Below are positions 7,550-15,234 of a stretch of 32,193 bases of DNA, in pieces. The notes beneath the pieces are model-generated. The model was not told the DNA's origin. It ran no database searches and worked only from the letters and a program-made list of their open reading frames with translations. Position 1 is the stretch's first letter; each line of letters starts with the position of its first letter. The translations under genes and the position numbers were made by a program. Origin of the DNA: an uncultured Collinsella sp. (GTDB lineage: Bacteria; Actinomycetota; Coriobacteriia; Coriobacteriales; Coriobacteriaceae); NCBI GenBank assembly GCA_905194675.1, contig CAJJTG010000026.1, forward strand, positions 1 to 32,193. The letters are read 5' to 3'.

Positions 7550-7879
7550 ATGAGCTATCTCATCATTGAGCTTGAGACGCAGCTGCTTAAGACCGGAAAG
7601 ACCAGCGCTGATCTGATTCGGGCGACGGGGCATACTCCGGCTAATATTTCAAAGCTTAGAAACGGAAAGATAAAAGCTATTCGCCTAAAGACGCTTCTCG
7701 AAATCTGTGATGAGCTTGATTGTCAACCGGGAGATATTATTCAGCGCGTGAGCGAGAAAGAGCTCGAGGAGCTTATTGTCGAGCGCGCGAAAAATGTCGT
7801 GAGACAGATGCAGGATGGCGGAGGCAACGAGGCGTCGCTTCCGACATCAGTCTTTGCTGTCGATTTGAGTGACGAGTAG
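7550..7879 (+). CDS. XRE/Cro-type helix-turn-helix regulator (YozG-like)
   Basis: A 109-residue DNA-binding protein. Residues about 8-65 form a Cro/C1-type five-helix domain: TGKTSADLIRATGHTPANIS and then KLRNGKIKAIRLKTLLEICD, ending in LDCQPGDII, the hallmark of the small YozG-type regulators. The C-terminal 40 residues are charged and unlike the family core. ATG 7550 follows AGGAGGAAAC. It pairs with the DUF2975 membrane protein 8 bases upstream and is followed by a strong terminator. It probably autoregulates, and may also control the exporter operon, since both promoters share a dyad. Confidence 0.88.
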   Translation: MSYLIIELETQLLKTGKTSADLIRATGHTPANISKLRNGKIKAIRLKTLLEICDELDCQPGDIIQRVSEKELEELIVERAKNVVRQMQDGGGNEASLPTSVFAVDLSDE

Positions 7880-7919
7880 CTTAAGGCGAACAACTAAAAC
7901 GAAATATCAGTGTGAAGGG

Positions 7920-7948
7920 ACCCGTGTCTAACACGGGTTCTTTCTTTT
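7920..7948 (+). terminator. Intrinsic terminator of DUF2975-XRE operon
   Basis: ACCCGTGT (7920-7927) and ACACGGGT (7931-7938) form a perfect 8-bp stem with loop CTA, followed by TCTTTCTTTT. Confidence 0.9.
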
Positions 7949-7956
7949 AGATTATC

Positions 7957-8006
7957 TTGACAAATATGTGTTATCGAAAAACAATAACAACTATGGAAAA
8001 CGATAA
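7957..8006 (+). promoter_or_regulatory. Promoter and dyad operator of the ABC exporter operon
   Basis: TTGACA (7957-7962), a 17-base spacer and AACAAT (7980-7985) fit a sigma-70-type promoter. TTATCG (7971-7976) and CGATAA (8001-8006) overlap it as a dyad whose TATCG-N24-CGATA core matches the one at 6927-6960. AACTAT followed by AACGATA also occurs in both regions. Binding here would block the promoter. Confidence 0.55.
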
Positions 8007-8023
8007 AGGATGGAAGGAACGAT

Positions 8024-8785
8024 ATGAGCTGTTTTGCTATCAAGCGGAACAGGAGGACAATGAACGCATCAGCGATAAAGCTATCAATAGTTTCAAAACG
8101 CTACGGGAAACGGCACGTTTTGCATGACGTTTCCTTCGAGGTGGGTCAGTCTGAGCTTTGCGCCCTTGTTGGTGCAAACGGGGCGGGTAAAAGCACGCTT
8201 ATTAAAATAGTGCTGGGCCTCTGTGGGCCATCGTCGGGGAGTGTGGAGCTCTTTGGAGGCAAGTCGAAAAAAGAGCTGAGTCTGATGCGGACGCGTGTCG
8301 GCTATGTGCCAGATTCCAGCGGAGCATACCGATCCCTCAGTGCGGCTGAGAATCTTCGGATCCGATGTGCGGAATGGGGGCTCGATGAGAAACGTGAGGT
8401 TCCTCGCGTTTTGAGCCTTGTCGGGCTGGACGTCGATGAGAAAAAGAGCGTGGGCAGTTTTTCTCTGGGAATGAAACGGCGGCTGGATATAGCTACGGCT
8501 TTGTTGGGCGACACCGACGTACTCATTTTCGATGAGCCGGCAAATGGATTGGATCCGTTGGGCATCGAGAGTATATGGGCCCTTATCGGTCGATTGAATC
8601 GAGAGCAGGGTAAGACCATGCTCATCTCTAGTCATGATTTGGATGAGTTGGCATCGGTTGCAACAAGCTGCCTGTTTATTCATGACGGCGAACTGCTAAA
8701 AAAGGAATCGATGGACGTCATAAGGGATGAGGCGTCGTCCCTAAAAGAGTATTACAGGCGCTTGATGAAGGCGGTCTCGCTATGA
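8024..8785 (+). CDS. ABC exporter ATP-binding subunit
   Basis: A 253-residue nucleotide-binding subunit. It has Walker A GANGAGKST (50-58), signature FSLGM (146-150), Walker B VLIFDEP (166-172) and H-loop His204. The Q-loop position reads YVPD, so Gln is replaced by Asp97; acidic replacements at this site are typical of BcrA/LanF-type exporters. Start ATG 8024 has GGAAGG six bases upstream; ATG 8060 (MNASAIKL), preceded by AGGAGG at only 3 bases, is an equally serious alternative and would give 241 residues. The stop overlaps the start of the first permease gene (ATGA). With two permeases the set resembles bacteriocin/peptide immunity exporters, but no biosynthesis genes are nearby. The cargo is unknown. 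Confidence 0.9.
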   Translation: MSCFAIKRNRRTMNASAIKLSIVSKRYGKRHVLHDVSFEVGQSELCALVGANGAGKSTLIKIVLGLCGPSSGSVELFGGKSKKELSLMRTRVGYVPDSSGAYRSLSAAENLRIRCAEWGLDEKREVPRVLSLVGLDVDEKKSVGSFSLGMKRRLDIATALLGDTDVLIFDEPANGLDPLGIESIWALIGRLNREQGKTMLISSHDLDELASVATSCLFIHDGELLKKESMDVIRDEASSLKEYYRRLMKAVSL

Positions 8786-9606
8786 AGCGGGCGATCCATC
8801 CCATAAAGGCGGATATGATGCGTTTGCACAGGATATTTCCGGCGAAGTTTGGTCTTGCGCTTATGCTGGCGTTCGGCCTTCTCTTTGGCATCTTTCTAAA
8901 AAACGGAACAACGTTGCTCGCCTTCGGCAATGGCGTTTTTGGGGAGGATATTGGTTTCATCTGGAATGTAATCGATCCTTCTGCACCCGATGAGTCCCTT
9001 GTGCGCAGCGCTTTTGCCGGTACGTCTCTGTTCGTACCGCTCATCGTTTGCCTGGTGATTTTACAGGAGCGCGGCTATGAAGAGGGATACCGAATTTCTA
9101 TGGCAAGAGGTCTCGCCCGCTTTAATGGCGCTCTAGCACATGCATTTTCGTCTGCTTTCATAATTGGCGCAGCATATAGTGCGCTTTGCCTTCTTCTTTT
9201 TGCAATAGCCGTAACACGTGGAGGGCAAAACTACGTGCATGGCATGCTGGCTGCATTTTTGCCTGCAATGATAGTCAACGCCGTATTGGTGATATCGGTT
9301 GCGCTGGAGACGGTGACCATCTATCGGATTACGGGCAGCGCTGTATTGAGCGGGGCCGTGGTGATAGTTGGATTTGTCATGAGCTTGACGCTCTACGGAA
9401 CTTACCTTCAGACGCCCATACCGTCCTTGCGATGGATCTTCTTTCTTCCGGGGCCGTACCTTGGAGTCGGATGTGCCCTTGGGTATAGCGATATGGGGCA
9501 GCTGACGCTTCTGGGATATGGCGTGGCAGCCAGCTGTCTATCGGTATTGATTTACGCTCTCGTGAGCTTTCGTGCTGGGGGTGTGCTCAATGGCTCGTCA
9601 GACTAG
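8782..9606 (+). CDS. ABC exporter permease 1
   Basis: A 274-residue membrane protein with about six hydrophobic segments, translationally coupled to the ATPase gene by a 4-base ATGA overlap. The architecture (ABC-2 type, one large extracytoplasmic loop after the first segment, cytoplasmic RGYEEGYRISMARG coupling segment near residue 105) fits a permease half. No closer family is recognisable. Its last codons overlap the start of the second permease gene, so the three genes form one tightly coupled operon. Base composition is AT-rich for this window, suggesting acquisition by transfer. Confidence 0.78.
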   Translation: MKRAIHPIKADMMRLHRIFPAKFGLALMLAFGLLFGIFLKNGTTLLAFGNGVFGEDIGFIWNVIDPSAPDESLVRSAFAGTSLFVPLIVCLVILQERGYEEGYRISMARGLARFNGALAHAFSSAFIIGAAYSALCLLLFAIAVTRGGQNYVHGMLAAFLPAMIVNAVLVISVALETVTIYRITGSAVLSGAVVIVGFVMSLTLYGTYLQTPIPSLRWIFFLPGPYLGVGCALGYSDMGQLTLLGYGVAASCLSVLIYALVSFRAGGVLNGSSD

Positions 9607-10408
9607 AAGATTCCTTCATTCAGAATTGAAGCATGTGAGCAAATGGACGTACGCCTTAATCCTGGTAATTTATGCGTGCATGGTGGTATTGCAGCTTAAT
9701 TCTTTCCCGATGTGGTTCTGTAGCCTCCGTGAGAACAGTTTCTTGGGTTTTTTCCCAGACCCGACGCTTCGGCTATCGGCGGAGGATGTCCTTCTATTTG
9801 GCAATGCAGAGGTTTTTCGCGGTCTGCTGTTCAACGTAGCCCCGTTGGCCCATGCATTGTTCTTTCCGTTCATCGCGGCTTGCATTGTGCCGCGCTTTGT
9901 CAGTTCGGGCTTTGTCGAGGAACCGTGGGGGTTGTCGGAGGCTCGGGGAGGGAAGCGTGTGTGCGCTATCGTTGCGCGAGTGGTGCTATCTTCTTTTGCC
10001 CTTTTGGGCGCGTTTGTCCTGTCGAGTGTCGTTTTGTACTGTCTTAACTGCGCAATCGTTTCGGATGCTCAGCAGTATTTCAACCTGCATGTATTTTGCT
10101 ATCGACTTGTTCTTGCTGCCGCTGCCTGCCTTGCATACGTGGTTTCTTGCGTAATCGTTGTTTCCTATTTTGGGTCCGGCTTCGGTCCGATTGGCATGCT
10201 GTTGCTTGTCAACGTCGTAGCGATCTACATACAGATCGGGGCCAATTCCATGCTTCCGCTTCCAGCCTCGATGCTCATGTGGATTTGCGGCGTGACCCCG
10301 TTGGGGAATGGTCAATGCATTTCGATTTTAATTGACTGCCTCATAAACGTAGCAAGCGTTTTTACCATTTGCTTTACTGTCGACCGATTGCGGTCGAGAT
10401 TTCTCTGA
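9590..10408 (+). CDS. ABC exporter permease 2
   Basis: A 272-residue integral membrane protein with about six hydrophobic stretches. The start is ATG 9590 (MARQTRRFLHSEL), preceded by GGGGGTG and overlapping the end of permease 1 by 17 bases; a GTG at 9572 is possible but has no better binding site. The topology mirrors permease 1: an N-terminal segment, an extracytoplasmic stretch with SFPMWFCSLRENSFLGFFPD, then five segments. Two permeases of about 270 residues plus one ATPase is the LanFEG/BcrAB-like plan. It is followed by a very GC-rich hairpin. Confidence 0.75.
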   Translation: MARQTRRFLHSELKHVSKWTYALILVIYACMVVLQLNSFPMWFCSLRENSFLGFFPDPTLRLSAEDVLLFGNAEVFRGLLFNVAPLAHALFFPFIAACIVPRFVSSGFVEEPWGLSEARGGKRVCAIVARVVLSSFALLGAFVLSSVVLYCLNCAIVSDAQQYFNLHVFCYRLVLAAAACLAYVVSCVIVVSYFGSGFGPIGMLLLVNVVAIYIQIGANSMLPLPASMLMWICGVTPLGNGQCISILIDCLINVASVFTICFTVDRLRSRFL

Positions 10409-10448
10409 TTGTTTGTGAGGGATAATCATACCGAGCATATCAAATACA

Positions 10449-10484
10449 GGGGGGGCGGGCACCGTGGCTGGTGTCCGCCCCCCC
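10449..10484. terminator. Very stable convergent terminator hairpin
   Basis: GGGGGGGCGGGCACC (10449-10463) pairs over 15 positions (one G-U) with GGTGTCCGCCCCCCC (10470-10484). It lies between the convergent exporter operon and the peptidase C26 gene. No long U-tract follows on either strand, so it may block both polymerases by stability alone. Confidence 0.65.
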
Positions 10485-10518
10485 GGCTTAGGAGGCTTTA
10501 ACCTGAGTGGTTCGCGAG

Positions 10519-11328
10519 CTAGCGGGCCTGCTTTACCTTGGCCGCTGCTTCGACAAACGACTTCCACAGGTTAAAGTCGGTTTCGAGCGTCTTCCACGTG
10601 TACTCGGGATGCCATTGCACGCCCAAGCAGAATGGCTGGCCTTCGACCTCGATGCACTCGGGAACGCCGTCGGTTGCCTTGGCGACCAAACGCGTGCTCT
10701 TACCCAGACGATCGACGCAGCAGTGGTGTGCGGAGTTGGTTTGGATCAGCCTGTGCCCGCCAACCGCGCGCTCCAGCAGCGAGCCCGGCACGACCTCGAC
10801 AGGATGCACAGGGTCGTTGAGCACGTGGGTATGGCGCCACTGCGTGCGGCCCTCGCGCGCGCCCAGGCTCGGCACGTCCATGCACAGGGTGCCGCCGGTG
10901 GCGACGTTGAGCAGCTGCGTGCCGCGGCAGGTGGTAAAGAGCGGCTTTTTGGCGCGGAGTACCTCGTCGACCAGCTTAAACTCAAAACTATCGCGGATCT
11001 CGCAGCAGAGGGTGGGGTCGTAGGGTCGATCATCGCCCCAGCGTTTGGGGTTGACATCCGGGCCGCCGGGAATAGCGATACCGTCGGCGATAGCGACGTA
11101 ATGGCGGATGACCTCAATATCCTCGGTGATGGACATCTGCAGCGGCAGGCCGCCGGCGGCAAGGATGGCATCGACAAAGACACTTGCGATTTCCTCGTTG
11201 GGGGAGAGCGTCTCGCTTAAAAACGGCTTCGCCTCTTCCCAGCGCGGCGCGACGAGGATGAGCGGGCGGTCGGCGGGATCGACGTCGACGTGCGGGATGT
11301 AGGACGATGAAGTGCGAGTTCCGATCAT
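10519..11328 (-). CDS. Peptidase C26 / gamma-glutamyl-gamma-aminobutyrate hydrolase-like protein
   Basis: A 269-residue class I glutamine-amidotransferase-fold hydrolase. The catalytic triad is Cys134 in FTTCRGTQLLN, His240 and Glu242 in VQWHPEY. The preceding IPGGPDVNPKRWG matches the PuuD/peptidase C26 group, which cleaves gamma-glutamyl bonds, for example gamma-Glu-GABA to glutamate and GABA. The start is ATG 11328 (MIGTRTSSSYIPHV), with only a weak GAAAG upstream; a longer frame to 11505 overlaps the ABC ATPase gene and is not family-like. It is the last gene of the amino-acid uptake operon, 52 bases after the ATPase gene, suggesting that the imported substrate, or its downstream product, is gamma-glutamylated. 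Confidence 0.85.
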   Translation of the reverse strand: MIGTRTSSSYIPHVDVDPADRPLILVAPRWEEAKPFLSETLSPNEEIASVFVDAILAAGGLPLQMSITEDIEVIRHYVAIADGIAIPGGPDVNPKRWGDDRPYDPTLCCEIRDSFEFKLVDEVLRAKKPLFTTCRGTQLLNVATGGTLCMDVPSLGAREGRTQWRHTHVLNDPVHPVEVVPGSLLERAVGGHRLIQTNSAHHCCVDRLGKSTRLVAKATDGVPECIEVEGQPFCLGVQWHPEYTWKTLETDFNLWKSFVEAAAKVKQAR

Positions 11329-11380
11329 AGGTGCTGCTTTCGAGTTTGGATGGTCATGGCGAGCGGATATGGCAATTGGG

Positions 11381-12145
<765 letters not shown>

Positions 12146-12181
12146 GGTGCTCGGCTCCTTATGACTCGAAATAGTAAATCG

Positions 12182-13015
12182 TTAGCGAATGATGGTCGCG
12201 CCGGTCTTGTGCGAAACGTAGACAGCGGCCTTGTTGATTGCGACGTTGATGAGGATATAGATGACCGCGATCACCAGGTAGACCGACACGAGGGCGTCGT
12301 AGTTGGTAATGAGCACGCGGGCGTTTTGCATAAGGTCGGGGTAGCTCACCACGTAGGCGACGGTGGTGTCTTTGACTACGACTACAAGCTGCGAAATCAA
12401 CGACGGAATGATAAACCGAATGGCCTGCGGCAGCACGATTTTAAAGGTGATTTTAGCCTTGGAGAGACCGAGCGCCTGGGCGGCCTCGACCTGGCCGCGC
12501 GGCACGGCATTGACGCCGGCGCGGAAGATCTCGGCGAGTACGCCGGCCGCGGCGAGCGCGACGGGAAGCGTGAGCATCCAAAACGACGGCAGCGCGATCT
12601 TGTACTGGGGCAGCACCAAAAAGAAGAAGTAGATGAACAGCAGGCTCGGCACGCCACGGAAGAAATCGGTGAGCACGCGGCAGACCAGCTGCAGCGGCTT
12701 GATGTCGCTGGTACGGCCGAGCATGAGGGCTAAGCCCAGTACCAGCGCGATGGCGCCGGCGGTGAGTGCGACTTTAACGGTGCCCTCAAAACCGGCAAGC
12801 AGGAATTTCCAGGTGCTGAGGTGCGTAAAGAAGTACCAGTAATGGACCGAAAGCTGGCCGGTCACGTAAAAGCGCTGCAGTAACAGAGCGATGAGCGCGG
12901 CCACGGCAACAAGTGAGATGGCGGTGCCGACGCGAATCTTGGCGCGCATCTTGGGGCCGGGAGCCTCGTAGAGCGCATCGCGCATGGTAAGTGCAGGGGA
13001 GGAATGTTTGCTCAT
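12182..13015 (-). CDS. Polar amino-acid ABC transporter permease (second)
   Basis: A 277-residue permease. An N-terminal extension of about 35 residues leads into a first membrane segment (IAISLVAVAALIALLL-like), then the HisM/GluD-type core. The EAA loop reads EIFRAGVNAVPRGQVEAAQA followed by LGLSKAKITFKIVLPQA, which contacts the ATPase. ATG 13015 overlaps the stop of the first permease gene by 4 bases, so the two are translationally coupled. Two different permeases imply a heterodimeric channel, as in glutamate systems. Confidence 0.93.
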   Translation of the reverse strand: MSKHSSPALTMRDALYEAPGPKMRAKIRVGTAISLVAVAALIALLLQRFYVTGQLSVHYWYFFTHLSTWKFLLAGFEGTVKVALTAGAIALVLGLALMLGRTSDIKPLQLVCRVLTDFFRGVPSLLFIYFFFLVLPQYKIALPSFWMLTLPVALAAAGVLAEIFRAGVNAVPRGQVEAAQALGLSKAKITFKIVLPQAIRFIIPSLISQLVVVVKDTTVAYVVSYPDLMQNARVLITNYDALVSVYLVIAVIYILINVAINKAAVYVSHKTGATIIR

Positions 13016-13671
13016 CGGAGGATCCTCACCCTCTTATCGATGTAGTTGCCAATGTGGCTCACCACAAAGGCCGTGCCCAGGTAGCCGAGCGCCGAGATAA
13101 AGAACGCGGCGACGCCGCCGAGCGAGCGAGTGTTGATGTAGCTCACCACGCCGGTGAGCTCCTGCGGTTTAAGCGGTACCTGACTGCCGAGCGCGGTGGT
13201 GAGCATGACGGCGATAAAGAGGTTGGTCATGGGCAGCACGCTCGAGCGCAGCGCCTGCGGAATCACGATCTTGGCGAGGATACGGCTGAAGCTCATGCCC
13301 AGCGAGCGGGCGGCTTCCACCTGGCCGACACCGACGGTGTTGATGCCGCTCATAAAGTTCTCGGAGCCAAAGGCAGAACCCAAGAGCACTGTGGCGACGA
13401 TGACGCAGGTGCGGTAGGGCAGGACGACCTTGAGCGGCGGCAGCGCATAGACGACGATGATGAGTAGCGCGATGCCGGGGATGTTACGGAAGACCTGGAC
13501 ATACAGGTCGCCAAAGACGCGCAGCGGCTTGAGCGGCGACACGCGCATCACGGTGACAGCGACAGCCAGTACCATGGCGATGACAAACGACTCAAGCGTC
13601 ATGCCCCAGGTTGCTAGCAGGGCGTCGATATAGTTCTGGCCATAGAGCGACCAGAGCTCGGAGAGACTCAT
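13012..13671 (-). CDS. Polar amino-acid ABC transporter permease (first)
   Basis: A 219-residue permease of the HisM/GluC type with about five membrane segments. The EAA loop GINTVGVGQVEAARSLGMSF followed by SRILAKIVIPQALR is present near residues 108-140. The start ATG 13671 follows a GGGAGG-type site, directly after a stem-loop (13696-13721) that separates it from the binding-protein gene and may reduce its expression relative to the binding protein. Confidence 0.93.
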   Translation of the reverse strand: MSLSELWSLYGQNYIDALLATWGMTLESFVIAMVLAVAVTVMRVSPLKPLRVFGDLYVQVFRNIPGIALLIIVVYALPPLKVVLPYRTCVIVATVLLGSAFGSENFMSGINTVGVGQVEAARSLGMSFSRILAKIVIPQALRSSVLPMTNLFIAVMLTTALGSQVPLKPQELTGVVSYINTRSLGGVAAFFISALGYLGTAFVVSHIGNYIDKRVRILR

Positions 13672-13695
13672 GCGGACCTCCCGCCGGTAAGGAAA

Positions 13696-13721
13696 GGGGC
13701 TCCCGTGTGTACGGAAGCCCC
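13696..13721 (-). terminator. Intra-operon attenuator between binding protein and permease genes
   Basis: Read on the minus strand, ACGGAAGCCCC (13711-13721) and GGGGCTCCCGT (13696-13706) form an 11-bp stem with one mismatch, loop of 4, followed by TTTCCTT. It is placed where partial termination would give excess binding-protein mRNA, as is common in such operons. Confidence 0.65.
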
Positions 13722-13809
13722 GACAACTCAGTGAGGAAACAGTTTAGCGCAATAAAGCGCATCGTGCGTTTCCGTATGGTTTCGTAGCGGCCGTTACTAG
13801 GCTCGCTGC

Positions 13810-14805
13810 CTAGGCGCCGATCTCGGGCAGCTCGGGAACATTGGTGTCGCCCGTACGGTCGCCAATGCAGATCTGCCACAGCTCGGTCCAGGTGCCGTCA
13901 TCCTCGATCTTCTTAAGGAAGTCGTTGACAAAGGCGACACCGTCGGAATCGAGCGGCAGGCCGATGCCGTAGGGCTCCTTGCTGCCGAAGGGCTTGCCGG
14001 CAATCTTGTACTTGCCGGGCTCGCGGACCAGGGCGCTCTGCTGCATGTTGTTGTCGATGACGTAGGCGTCAACGCGGCCCTGCTGAAGTGCCTGGCGGGC
14101 CTCCTCGTCGGTCTTGAACTCCTGTTGGCTGGCCTTGGGGGAGAACTCCTCCAGGATGGCGGGGCCGTTGGAGCCGGACTGGACGGCGACGTTCTTGTCG
14201 GCCAGGTCGTCGACGCTCTTGATGTCGTCGTTGTCGGCGAGCACCAGGATAGCCTGCTGGGTGTAGTAGTAGGGACCGGCGAAGGAGACGAGCTTCTTGC
14301 GCTCGTCAGTGATGGTGTAGGTGGCAAAGACAGCGTCGACCTGGCCGTTCTGCAGGACGGACTCGCGCGTGTCCGAGGTCACCTGGGTGATCTCGACCTT
14401 GTTCTCGCCCAGAATGTAGTTGGACAGGAGCTGTGCGATACCGGCGTCGAAGCCGCGGGTCTGACCGTCTTTCTCGTTGAGGAGGGAGAAAAGTGTGGAG
14501 GTCTGAACGCCACCGATCTTAAAGACACCGGCGTCCTTGACGGCCGTGGCCCAGGTGCTGGCGGCGATGGCGTCGTCATCGGCCTTGGGGCCGTTGTCGA
14601 CGAGTTTGTCGAATGCCTTGGCATCGAGTATGGTGGAAGCCTCGGTATCTTCGGAGCTCTTGGAGGAGCCGACGGCGGAACCCTTGTCGGCCTCGGCGCT
14701 GGTGTCGGAGCAGCCGGCAAGACCAAGGCCGGCAACGGTTGCGAAGGTGGCGGCAACGAAGCCGCGGCGGTCGAGAACGACCTGCTGGGAGAGGTTTTTG
14801 CTCAT
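13810..14805 (-). CDS. Amino-acid ABC transporter substrate-binding lipoprotein
   Basis: A 331-residue solute-binding protein of the polar amino-acid family (SBP_bac_3). The N-terminus has twin arginines (Arg13-Arg14 in DRRGFVAA) followed by a hydrophobic stretch and lipobox LAGC with Cys32, so it is predicted to be exported, possibly by the Tat route, and lipid-anchored. A Ser/Asp-rich linker (about 33-60) precedes the binding domain, with GFDAGIAQLL, DAVFATYTITDERKKLVSFAGP and GIGLPLDSDG motifs of the family. ATG 14805 follows AAAGGTG. It is the first gene of the uptake operon. Confidence 0.93.
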   Translation of the reverse strand: MSKNLSQQVVLDRRGFVAATFATVAGLGLAGCSDTSAEADKGSAVGSSKSSEDTEASTILDAKAFDKLVDNGPKADDDAIAASTWATAVKDAGVFKIGGVQTSTLFSLLNEKDGQTRGFDAGIAQLLSNYILGENKVEITQVTSDTRESVLQNGQVDAVFATYTITDERKKLVSFAGPYYYTQQAILVLADNDDIKSVDDLADKNVAVQSGSNGPAILEEFSPKASQQEFKTDEEARQALQQGRVDAYVIDNNMQQSALVREPGKYKIAGKPFGSKEPYGIGLPLDSDGVAFVNDFLKKIEDDGTWTELWQICIGDRTGDTNVPELPEIGA

Positions 14806-14848
14806 GGTAGAACACCTTTCTCAATAAAATCCCTAGCGGTTGAGTAGA

Positions 14849-14878
14849 GTTATACCCCATCCCGCTCAGACGGGTCAA
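14849..14878 (-). promoter_or_regulatory. Promoter of amino-acid uptake operon
   Basis: On the minus strand TTGACC (14873-14878), an 18-base spacer and TATAAC (14849-14854) form a good sigma-70-type promoter about 44 bases ahead of the binding-protein start codon. Confidence 0.7.
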
Positions 14879-14920
14879 CATGAAATAACTCAGAAACATA
14901 CTTGCCTTATGGGTAATTCT

Positions 14921-14970
14921 ACCTACCAAAAAGGGACAGGTTTATTTTGGCAGGTTTTATCTGGGCAAAC
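14921..14970. repeat. Palindromic interspersed repeat, family A, copy 3
   Basis: Arms ACCTACCAAAA (14921-14931) and TTTTGGCAGGT (14945-14955), with GGGACAGG in the loop and the tail TTTATCTGGGCAAACGT. It shares its loop and tail with copy 2 at 1453. Confidence 0.78.
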
Positions 14971-15050
14971 GTCGGTTGTTGCAGCTGAGACGCCGCCTTG
15001 TGGGTGGCGCGGTCGCTCATGGTGGTCGTTATATAAGTAAGGAGATCGAA

Positions 15051-15088
15051 AACCACCACAAAGGGGATGCAGTTCATTTGTGGTGGTT
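15051..15088. repeat. Palindromic repeat, family B
   Basis: AACCACCACAAA (15051-15062) and TTTGTGGTGGTT (15077-15088) are perfect 12-bp arms around a 14-base loop (ggggatgcagttca). Loop length, and the GTTYATTT stretch entering the right arm, match family A although the arms differ. Confidence 0.7.
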
Positions 15089-15121
15089 CTTGCAGATGTG
15101 GCGGCCTGCCCCGCTGTTTTG

Positions 15122-15176
15122 TCTCGACCTGTAACAGTTAGACGGGAATTCGGGTCCTAGATGTTACAGATCGAGA
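15122..15176. repeat. Palindromic repeat, family C
   Basis: Arms 15122-15136 (TCTCGACCTGTAACA) and 15162-15176 match over 15 bp with one mismatch, around a 25-base loop. Together with families A and B it fills most of the 14879-15196 stretch, in which no gene is seen. Confidence 0.6.
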
Positions 15177-15196
15177 TAATTGAGTTGGGGAAATAA

Positions 15197-15233
15197 AAAA
15201 CCTCCGCAGGGATGCTTCCCTTGCGGAGGTTTT
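15197..15233 (-). terminator. Intrinsic terminator of dxs
   Basis: AAAACCTCCGCA (15197-15208) and TGCGGAGGTTTT (15222-15233) form a perfect 12-bp stem; read on the minus strand it runs into TTTTTTATTT. It sits immediately after the dxs stop codon. Confidence 0.92.
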
Positions 15234-15234
15234 C

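Noticed and set aside
15051..15176. CRISPR-like array
   Set aside because: The elements are separate inverted repeats of different sequence, not direct repeats with regular spacers.
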